Shown here piece by piece: positions 1 through 4,420 of a DNA stretch of 5,276 nt. The translations under genes and the position numbers were made by a program. The DNA is from Anaerolineales bacterium (lineage in GTDB: Bacteria; Chloroflexota; Anaerolineae; Anaerolineales; UBA4823), in assembly GCA_028687395.1 (NCBI GenBank), contig JAQUAE010000157.1:1-5276 (forward strand). Direction: 5' to 3'. The stretch's first letter is position 1, and each line of letters opens with the position of its first letter. Below the pieces are notes generated by a model. The model had not been told where the DNA came from. It saw only the letters and a program-made list of their open reading frames with translations, and ran no database searches.

Positions 1-59
1 AGCACTTCCAGAATCCGCTTCTGCCGCTCGCTCAGACCTTTTGCGCGCTTTCTGGCCAT
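1..59 (-). CDS. lexA: LexA repressor, N-terminal fragment (runs off the left edge)
   Basis: Read leftward, the first 19 codons give MARKRAKGLSERQKRILEV. The LSERQ-x-RIL segment matches the opening of the LexA winged helix-turn-helix domain, where the usual pattern is LTxRQxxIL. LexA represses the SOS DNA-damage regulon and cleaves itself when RecA is activated; the catalytic Ser/Lys domain would lie outside the window. Two adjacent ATG codons are available (62-60 and 59-57). The second is preferred because the purine-rich ribosome site GAGAGAGG then has a 6-nt spacing, against 3 nt for the first. The identification is supported independently by a perfect Gram-positive-type SOS box inside a strong promoter upstream, as expected for an autoregulated lexA. 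With only 19 residues visible, the rest of the protein cannot be checked. Confidence 0.87.
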   Translation of the reverse strand, partial: MARKRAKGLSERQKRILEV

Positions 60-62
60 CAT

Positions 63-75
63 AGTCCTCTCTCCC
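63..75 (-). promoter_or_regulatory. lexA ribosome binding site
   Basis: On the minus strand the sequence GGGAGAGAGGACT precedes the two tandem ATG codons. The AGAGAGG purine run lies 3 nt before the first ATG and 6 nt before the second, which favours the second as the main start. Confidence 0.6.
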
Positions 76-93
76 ATCGTCGAACAAGACAAA

Positions 94-98
94 TACTG
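94..98. repeat. Left target-site duplication TACTG
   Basis: TACTG directly abuts the left inverted terminus and is repeated exactly at the right end of the palindromic element. A 5-bp match at both predicted edges is unlikely by chance but not conclusive. Confidence 0.55.
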
Positions 99-189
99 TA
101 GAAGTTACGCAGTTGAGCGTGAAAGTGGGGGTGTGGGCGGGCGAAGCCCGCCCAAACACCCCCTCCTCGCCCCAACTGTGTAAGTCCTA
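99..189. mobile_element. 91-bp MITE-like palindromic insertion with terminal inverted repeats
   Basis: The ends are imperfect 17-bp inverted repeats: TAGAAGTTACGCAGTTG at 99-115, against TAGGACTTACACAGTTG read on the minus strand from 189 to 173, with 14 of 17 identical. Both sides are flanked by an exact TACTG. The interior is non-coding and dominated by a GC-rich hairpin. Short length, inverted ends, target duplication and no open frame are what a non-autonomous miniature element (MITE) shows. An alternative boundary reading uses only the TA dinucleotides at 99-100 and 188-189 as the duplication, as for IS630/Tc1-mariner-type elements; the sequence alone cannot decide. The parent transposase family is not identified. 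A less likely alternative is a REP/BIME-like palindrome not moved by a DDE transposase. Confidence 0.68.
127..163. repeat. GC-rich hairpin core of the MITE-like element
   Basis: The left arm GGGGGTGT (127-134) plus GGGCGGGC (135-142) pairs with GCCCGCCC (146-153) and ACACCCCC (156-163). The loop is the triplet GAA (143-145) and there is a two-base AA bulge (154-155), giving 16 base pairs, almost all G-C. The loop and its closing bases spell GCGAAGC, a short DNA hairpin known to be unusually stable. No T-run follows on either strand, so it does not look like an intrinsic terminator. Confidence 0.8.
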
Positions 190-194
190 TACTG
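190..194. repeat. Right target-site duplication TACTG
   Basis: This is an exact copy of the TACTG at the left edge, directly abutting the right inverted terminus. Removing the element plus one copy would restore a continuous lexA leader 96 bp shorter. Confidence 0.55.
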
Positions 195-210
195 TTCATT
201 TGTGCTAATA

Positions 211-240
211 ATAATAACACGAACATACGTTCTGTGTCAA
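211..240 (-). promoter_or_regulatory. lexA promoter (sigma-70-type)
   Basis: On the minus strand a perfect -35 box TTGACA (240-235) is followed, after an 18-nt spacer, by TATTAT (216-211), which matches TATAAT at five of six positions. A 17-nt spacer would instead give TTATTA. Transcription would start near 204-205 and cross the whole MITE-like element before reaching the lexA start at 59, giving a leader of roughly 145 nt. The spacer contains the SOS box, so bound LexA would block RNA polymerase directly. Confidence 0.75.
221..232. promoter_or_regulatory. LexA-binding SOS box (GAAC-ATAC-GTTC)
   Basis: GAACATACGTTC is an exact match to the GAAC-N4-GTTC operator used by Gram-positive-type LexA. 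With the preceding C and inner bases it also fits the CGAACRNRYGTTC form. It lies entirely between the -35 and -10 boxes of the lexA promoter, the expected place for autorepression. It is about 21 bp upstream of the -35 of the proposed divergent wecC promoter, so a direct effect on that operon is possible but not implied by geometry. Confidence 0.87.
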
Positions 241-250
241 GGCGCATTTG

Positions 251-263
251 ACCTTGCGAAGGT
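251..263. promoter_or_regulatory. Short palindrome ACCTT-GCG-AAGGT, possible operator
   Basis: A perfect 5-bp inverted repeat with a 3-nt centre overlaps the proposed -35 of the glycan operon, and symmetry partly continues outward (TTTg...gATAAA). A dimeric regulator could bind here. No regulator gene is visible beside it and the arms are short, so this is a candidate only. Confidence 0.25.
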
Positions 264-283
264 GATAAATCCTGTGGGATAAT
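254..283 (+). promoter_or_regulatory. Candidate promoter of the glycan operon
   Basis: GATAAT (278-283) matches the -10 consensus at five of six positions and is preceded by TG plus one base (TGGGATAAT), an extended -10. A weak -35, TTGCGA (254-259), lies 18 nt upstream. Transcription would start near 290, leaving a leader of about 68 nt before the TTG start at 358. The better-looking TTGACC at 248-253 is 24 nt from the -10, which is too far. Confidence 0.45.
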
Positions 284-346
284 AACCCCAGCCCCGGGGC
301 GGAGCCGCTGCCGAGGCTGCTTCCTTGGCTGTTCTATCTCCTCTCC

Positions 347-351
347 AGGAG
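347..351 (+). promoter_or_regulatory. Ribosome binding site that sets the wecC start
   Basis: AGGAG lies 6 nt before the TTG at 358. It is the best ribosome site in the leader and the reason to prefer that TTG over the in-frame TTG at 325, which has only a weak GAGG 8 nt upstream. Confidence 0.65.
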
Positions 352-357
352 CGTGCG

Positions 358-1692
358 TTGGAAATCCACAAGATTTGCGTCCTCGGGCTGGGATACATCG
401 GCTTGCCCACCGCCAGCACCTTCGCCACCCACGGCGTGCGCGTGGTTGGGGTGGACAATAATCTCCAGGTGGTGCACACGCTGCGCAATGGCGGGCTCCA
501 CATCCAGGAGCCCGGGCTGCGCGACCTGGTCCAGGCCGCACTCTCTTCCGGCAACCTGGCGATCAGCGCCGTTCCCGAAGAAGCGGACGCCTTCGTCATC
601 GCCGTGCCCACCCCTTTCTTCGAAGATAAGCGCGCCGACCTGCGCGCCGTAATCGATGCAGCGCGCTCGATTGTCCCTTACCTGCGCCCGGGCAACCTGG
701 TGGTGCTCGAATCTACCTCCCCGCCGCGCACCACGCTGGACGTGCTGGTCCCCATTCTGGAGGGCTCGGGGCTGGCCGCCGGCGCCGGGTTCTTCCTGGC
801 GTATTCCCCCGAGCGTGTCCTGCCGGGTAGAATCTTGCAGGAGCTGGTCGAGAACGCCCGCGTGATCGGCGGCTTCGATGCGCCCTCCGCAGAAGCCGGG
901 TGCGATCTGTACCGCCTCTTCGTACGCGGCGAAATCGTGCTCACCGACGCCACCACGGCCGAGATGGTCAAGCTGATGGAGAACACCTACCGGGATGTGA
1001 ACATCGCCATCGCTAACGAGTTTTCACGCCTGGCGCAGCACTTCGGCACCGATATCTGGGAGGTCATCGCCATTGCCAACCGCCATCCGCGGGTGAACAT
1101 CCTGCAGCCCGGGGCAGGTGTGGGCGGGCATTGCATCGGCGTGGACCCCTGGTTCCTGGTGGAGGCCGCGCCGGAGAAGGCCACCCTGATTCGCGCCGCC
1201 CGCCAGGTGAACGATAGCCAGCCGAACGTCGTTGCCGACCTGGTGCAACGCACCCTGAGGAATCTGCAGGGCGTCCGTATCGCCGCCTTCGGCCTGTCCT
1301 ACAAGCCCGACGTGGATGATTTGCGGGAGAGCCCTGCCATCGAAGTCGCTCGCCTGCTCGTCCAGGCCGGGGCGCAGGTGACCGCCTGCGAGCCGCACCG
1401 CCCCGATTTTCAAGCGCCGGGGCTGGCCGTCCTGCCTGCCTGGGAGGCGGCGGTCGCCCAGGCGGACGCCTTGCTCCTGCTGGTGGGTCACCGGGCGTTC
1501 CGCGCCCTGGACCCGCTCCAGGTGGCTTCCCGCACGCCCGCCCGGGTGGCGATCGACGCCGTCAACGGCTGGGACGCCGCCGCCTGGAAGCGGGCGGGTT
1601 TCGCTTTTCACCGTCTGGGCGATGGCAAGAGCGCCCCGACCGTGCCCGGCGGTGGGGCTGATGAGCCGGTAACGCCGAGCCGAGGGCGATAG
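358..1692 (+). CDS. wecC: UDP-N-acetyl-D-mannosamine dehydrogenase (UDP-ManNAcA forming)
   Basis: This enzyme of the UDP-glucose/GDP-mannose dehydrogenase family oxidises UDP-ManNAc to UDP-ManNAcA with two NAD+ in the cytoplasm. Numbered from the TTG at 358 (444 aa), the Rossmann motif GLGYIG is at 10-15, VPTPF and YSPERVLPG follow, Lys205 and Asn209 lie in EMVKLMENTYRDVNIA, and the catalytic Cys259 lies in GVGGHCIGVDPW. The UDP-binding C-terminal domain carries YKPDVDDLRESPA around 315-327. The stretches NRHPRVNILQPGAGVGGHCIGVDPWF and RDVNIA-ANE resemble WecC more than UDP-glucose dehydrogenases. The TTG at 325 would add 11 residues that do not resemble the family. About 20 Gly/Pro-rich residues trail the last conserved part. 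The next gene starts 1 nt after the stop. A related UDP-HexNAc dehydrogenase specificity cannot be excluded. Confidence 0.92.
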   Translation: MEIHKICVLGLGYIGLPTASTFATHGVRVVGVDNNLQVVHTLRNGGLHIQEPGLRDLVQAALSSGNLAISAVPEEADAFVIAVPTPFFEDKRADLRAVIDAARSIVPYLRPGNLVVLESTSPPRTTLDVLVPILEGSGLAAGAGFFLAYSPERVLPGRILQELVENARVIGGFDAPSAEAGCDLYRLFVRGEIVLTDATTAEMVKLMENTYRDVNIAIANEFSRLAQHFGTDIWEVIAIANRHPRVNILQPGAGVGGHCIGVDPWFLVEAAPEKATLIRAARQVNDSQPNVVADLVQRTLRNLQGVRIAAFGLSYKPDVDDLRESPAIEVARLLVQAGAQVTACEPHRPDFQAPGLAVLPAWEAAVAQADALLLLVGHRAFRALDPLQVASRTPARVAIDAVNGWDAAAWKRAGFAFHRLGDGKSAPTVPGGGADEPVTPSRGR

Positions 1693-1693
1693 C

Positions 1694-2848
1694 ATGAGCA
1701 AGTTGCGCGTGCTCTCGATTTTCGGCACTCGCCCCGAGGCGGTCAAGATGGCGCCCGTCGTCCGGGCTCTGGCTGACGCCTCGGGCGATGAGTCATTGGT
1801 GTGCGTCACCGCCCAGCATCGCGAGATGCTCGATCAGGTAACCGGCCTGTTCGGCATCCAGCCGGACATCGACCTGGACCTGATGCGCCCCGATCAATCG
1901 CTGGCGGAGATGACCGCGGCCATCTTCACCCACCTCGACCCGGTGTTGGCCCGCCTCAAGCCGGACTGGGTGCTGGTACAGGGGGACACCACGACGGTGA
2001 TGGCGGCTGCCTTGCTGGCTTACTACCGCCGCGTGCGCGTTGGGCACGTGGAGGCCGGGCTGCGCACCGGGGACAAATGGCAGCCCTTCCCCGAGGAGAT
2101 CAACCGCCGGGTGGCTGGCGTGGTCACCGACTTGCACTTCGCCCCCACCGAGTGGGCGCGCCAAAACCTGTTGCGTGAAGCCGTCCCGGCGAACCGGGTG
2201 GTGGTCACCGGCAATCCGGTCATCGACGCCCTGCGCTACGTCGCCAGCCTGCCGCCCACCCCGGAAGTGGGCGCCCTGCTGGAGCGGATTGGGATGGTTT
2301 CGGCTTCGGGTGAGCCGAGCGGGGCGCGGCTGGTGCTGGTCACCGCCCATCGCCGGGAGAACTTCGGCAGGCCACTGGAAGCCATCTGTGCCGCGCTAAG
2401 GGCCATCGCCGAGTACTATGGCGAAAGCCTGCGCGTCGTCTACCCGGTGCACCTCAACCCGAATGTGCAGGAGCCGGTCTATCGCCTGCTGGCGGGCGTG
2501 CCCAACATCTTCCTGCTCCCGCCGATGGATTACCTGCCCTGGGTGCACCTGATCAAGCGGGCGACGCTGATGCTCACCGATTCCGGCGGCCTGCAGGAGG
2601 AAGCGCCCGGCCTGGGTGTGCCAGTGTTGGTGCTGCGCGAGGTCACCGAGCGGCCGGAGGGGGTTCAGGCGGGGACGGTACGCCTGGTGGGTGCTGATGC
2701 TAAGCGTATCCTCAGCGAGACCCGCCGCCTGCTGGATGACCCCCAGGCTTACGCGGTGATGGCGCACGCCGTCAATCCGTATGGCGACGGGCAGGCCGCG
2801 CCGCGCATCGTCCAGGCGCTGCTCGATTACCGCGAGGAGGCGGGCTGA
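1694..2848 (+). CDS. wecB: UDP-N-acetylglucosamine 2-epimerase, non-hydrolysing
   Basis: This enzyme interconverts UDP-GlcNAc and UDP-ManNAc in the cytoplasm and so supplies the substrate of the preceding dehydrogenase. It has 384 aa, close to the usual 370-380. Family motifs are complete: FGTRPEAVKMAPV near residue 10, TAQHREML, QGDTTTV with Asp98, HVEAGLRTGD with Glu120, FPEEINRR with Glu134, TAHRREN with His219, HLNPNVQEPV, and the UDP-binding DSGGLQEEAPGLGVPVLVLREVTERPEG. Asp98, Glu120, Glu134 and His219 correspond to the catalytic acid/base residues known in the E. coli enzyme. A small insertion (MVSASGEPSGAR) before the TAHRREN motif accounts for much of the extra length. A GAGGG ribosome site lies 7 nt before the ATG, and the 1-nt gap to the upstream stop indicates coupled translation. 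Confidence 0.95.
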   Translation: MSKLRVLSIFGTRPEAVKMAPVVRALADASGDESLVCVTAQHREMLDQVTGLFGIQPDIDLDLMRPDQSLAEMTAAIFTHLDPVLARLKPDWVLVQGDTTTVMAAALLAYYRRVRVGHVEAGLRTGDKWQPFPEEINRRVAGVVTDLHFAPTEWARQNLLREAVPANRVVVTGNPVIDALRYVASLPPTPEVGALLERIGMVSASGEPSGARLVLVTAHRRENFGRPLEAICAALRAIAEYYGESLRVVYPVHLNPNVQEPVYRLLAGVPNIFLLPPMDYLPWVHLIKRATLMLTDSGGLQEEAPGLGVPVLVLREVTERPEGVQAGTVRLVGADAKRILSETRRLLDDPQAYAVMAHAVNPYGDGQAAPRIVQALLDYREEAG

Positions 2849-2869
2849 GCAGCCTCGACCTGCACCCGC

Positions 2870-3310
2870 ATGCTGATGGATTTGTATACCAGCCTGGTTT
2901 ACGCCCGCAACTGGCCCCTGCTCGGTAGCCTGGCTTATTACGCCTTGAAGCTGCTGGGCGTCGAGATTCCCCGCTCGGTGCGCATCGGACAGAGTTTCGA
3001 GCTGGCGCACGGCGGCTTTGGTGTGGTGATCCATTCATCCACGCAAATTGGTAACCGGGTGAAGGTGTATCCCGGGGTGGGGTTGGGGCGGGGGGATATC
3101 TACCGCCCGGCAGCCCAGTCCCGCTTCGAGGGTATCCTGGTGGAGGATGACGTCATCCTGGCGCCCGGCGCCAAGGTGCTGTGCAGCCAGGGGGTGCTGC
3201 GTGTGGGGCGCGGCACGGTGGTTGGTGCCAACGCGGTGCTGCTCGAATCCACTGGCGAGAACGAAATTTGGGCGGGCATCCCCGCCCGCAAGGTGGGAAT
3301 GCGCAGTTAG
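2870..3310 (+). CDS. Hexapeptide-repeat acyltransferase of the serine acetyltransferase type
   Basis: The 146-aa product has a short helical N-terminus (about 1-30) followed by hexapeptide turns of a left-handed beta-helix: ELAHGGFGVVIHSSTQIGNRVKVYPGVGLG (44-73), then ILVEDDVILAPGAKVL, LRVGRGTVVGANAVLL and the closing IWAGIPARKVG. The HGGFGVVIH-IG pattern, with His47, resembles the acetyl-CoA site of the CysE group. It is far shorter than housekeeping CysE (about 270 aa) and lacks that enzyme's N-terminal domain. Short forms like this are common in glycan clusters and probably O- or N-acetylate a sugar; the acceptor is unknown. The start lacks a ribosome site: ATG 2870 and ATG 2876 are both possible. 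The frame is the same as wecB and opens right after the wecB TGA, so translation probably depends on the upstream gene. Confidence 0.85.
   Translation: MLMDLYTSLVYARNWPLLGSLAYYALKLLGVEIPRSVRIGQSFELAHGGFGVVIHSSTQIGNRVKVYPGVGLGRGDIYRPAAQSRFEGILVEDDVILAPGAKVLCSQGVLRVGRGTVVGANAVLLESTGENEIWAGIPARKVGMRS
3074..3095 (+). other. Predicted G-quadruplex motif inside the acyltransferase gene
   Basis: Four runs of at least four G (3074-3077, 3079-3082, 3085-3088, 3090-3095) are separated by loops of 1, 2 and 1 nt on the coding strand. This meets the strict G4 pattern and would be present in mRNA too. It encodes G-V-G-L-G-R-G, using GGG for all four glycines. Confidence 0.7.
3270..3287 (+). repeat. GC-only hairpin just before the glycosyltransferase gene
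   Basis: GGGCGGG (3270-3276) and CCCGCCC (3281-3287) form a 7-bp stem with a CATC loop, ending 23 nt before the next start codon. It overlaps codons for the conserved AGIPARKVG end of the acyltransferase, so it may be a by-product of GC-rich coding. No T-run follows. Confidence 0.45.
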
Positions 3311-4387
3311 ATGATGAGCCAATCCGGGCAGGTCCGCATCTGCATCGTGCCGCGGGTTCACGGCGTGGGCGGGATGGTCAGCTTCCTGCACAAGCTCTCT
3401 CAGGCGCTGCCGGCGCGGGGCATCCAGGTTTGCTACGACCTCTCCGACCTTCCCTACCAGGCGGTGCTGGTGATTGGCGGGGCGCGCCAGTTGCCCGCCT
3501 TGTGGGCTGCCAGGCGGCGCGGCGTACGCATCGTCCAGCGCCTGGATGGGATGAACTGGCTGCACCGTGTGCGACCCTCCGCAAACCAGCCGCGCCCGGG
3601 AGTGCGCCATTTCCTGCGCGCCGAGTATGGCAACCTGCTCTTGAATCTGATCCGCACCCGCCTGGCGCAGCGGGTGGTCTACCAGAGCCGCTTCGCCCAG
3701 GCGTGGTGGGGGCGCGCTCACGGCCCCAGCCCTGCGCAGGCCTCTGTGGTCTACAACGGCGTTGACTTGGACGAGTACACTCCTACAGGTCCCGGGGAGC
3801 GGTCCAGAGATCATTACCGCTTGCTGCTGGTGGAAGGCAGCCTGATGGGTGGCTACGAGCTGGGCTTGCAGGCGGCCGTGGGGCTGGCGCAGGGATTGGA
3901 GGAGCGCCTGCGCGCCGCCCCCCAGCTTGCTCGCCCCAACGGCGTCGAGCTGGCCATTGCCGGAAGGGTGGCTGGGAGCGTGCGCCAGGCCTGGGTGCAG
4001 GCCAGCACGGCGCGGCTGACCTGGCTGGGGTTACTGCCTCGCCAGCGCATTCCGGAGGTAGCCCGCTCCTCCCACCTGCTCTACTCGGCGGACATTCACC
4101 CCGCCTGCCCCAATGCGGTCATCGAAGCCATGGCCTGCGGGTTGCCGGTGACGGCTTTCGATACCGGCGCCCTGCCTGAACTGGTCTGCGGGGATGCCGG
4201 CAGGCTGGCGCCCTACGGGAGCGACCCCTGGCGCCTGGAAGCGCCGCACCTGCCCGGGCTGGTCGAGGCCGCCATGGAAATCCTGGCCGAGCCGGAGCGC
4301 TTTCGGGTGGGCGCCCGGCAGCGCGCTGAGCAGGCGTTCGGGCTGGAGATGATGGTGACGGGCTACCTGGAGGCTTTGTTAGGATGA
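3311..4387 (+). CDS. Glycosyltransferase, GT4-like (GT-B fold)
   Basis: The 358-aa product looks like a cytoplasmic GT-B enzyme that moves a sugar from a nucleotide donor to a growing glycan. The N-terminal domain starts RICIVPRVHGVGGMVSFLHKL with the glycine loop at 18-21. The linker region holds VVYQSRFAQ and VVYNGVDLDEY, typical of GT4 enzymes. The C-terminal donor domain has HPACPNAVIEAMACGLPVTAFDTGALPELV, with Glu272 and Glu290. The first Glu of the usual E-x7-E motif is replaced by Pro264, and the normal R-x4-KG segment reads VEGSLMGGYELG, so this belongs to a divergent subgroup. No membrane segment is evident. The ATG follows the upstream TAG directly with only a distant AGGTGGG, suggesting coupling. 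Donor, acceptor and linkage are not predictable here. Confidence 0.86.
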   Translation: MMSQSGQVRICIVPRVHGVGGMVSFLHKLSQALPARGIQVCYDLSDLPYQAVLVIGGARQLPALWAARRRGVRIVQRLDGMNWLHRVRPSANQPRPGVRHFLRAEYGNLLLNLIRTRLAQRVVYQSRFAQAWWGRAHGPSPAQASVVYNGVDLDEYTPTGPGERSRDHYRLLLVEGSLMGGYELGLQAAVGLAQGLEERLRAAPQLARPNGVELAIAGRVAGSVRQAWVQASTARLTWLGLLPRQRIPEVARSSHLLYSADIHPACPNAVIEAMACGLPVTAFDTGALPELVCGDAGRLAPYGSDPWRLEAPHLPGLVEAAMEILAEPERFRVGARQRAEQAFGLEMMVTGYLEALLG

Positions 4388-4406
4388 TTACCATCCACAG
4401 GATGAC

Positions 4407-4415
4407 GGAGCGAGG
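4407..4415 (+). promoter_or_regulatory. Ribosome binding site of the FkbM methyltransferase gene
   Basis: GGAGCGAGG contains two possible cores, GGAG 10 nt and GAGG 5 nt before the ATG at 4421. This supports ATG 4421 as the start; the other nearby ATGs (4384, 4402) are out of frame with it. Confidence 0.55.
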
Positions 4416-4420
4416 CGGTC

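Noticed and set aside
127..163. Hairpin as an intrinsic transcription terminator
   Set aside because: The stem is strong, but neither strand has a T-run after it; the right side continues TCCTCGCCCC and the left side, read leftward, continues ACTTTCACGC.
99..189. CRISPR repeat or small structured RNA gene in the intergenic palindrome
   Set aside because: There is a single copy with no repeat-spacer periodicity. The inverted termini and flanking direct repeats fit a miniature mobile element better.
325..357. Upstream TTG at 325 as the wecC start
   Set aside because: It adds 11 residues not resembling the family and has a weaker ribosome site than the TTG at 358, which is preceded by AGGAG at 6 nt.
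59..541. Minus-strand open frame (160 codons) covering the intergenic region and wecC start
   Set aside because: It runs through the SOS promoter and the palindromic element, and its product is low complexity. The true minus-strand gene here is lexA in another frame.
1024..1809. Long minus-strand open frame (261 codons) antisense to wecC and wecB
   Set aside because: The product is rich in Gly, Arg and His with no recognisable domain. It lies across two genes with complete conserved motifs and is explained by high-GC third positions.
3035..3814. Long minus-strand open frame (259 codons) antisense to the acyltransferase and glycosyltransferase
   Set aside because: The composition is low-complexity and shadow-like, and it is opposite two genes with clear family motifs. 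No ribosome site or promoter was seen.
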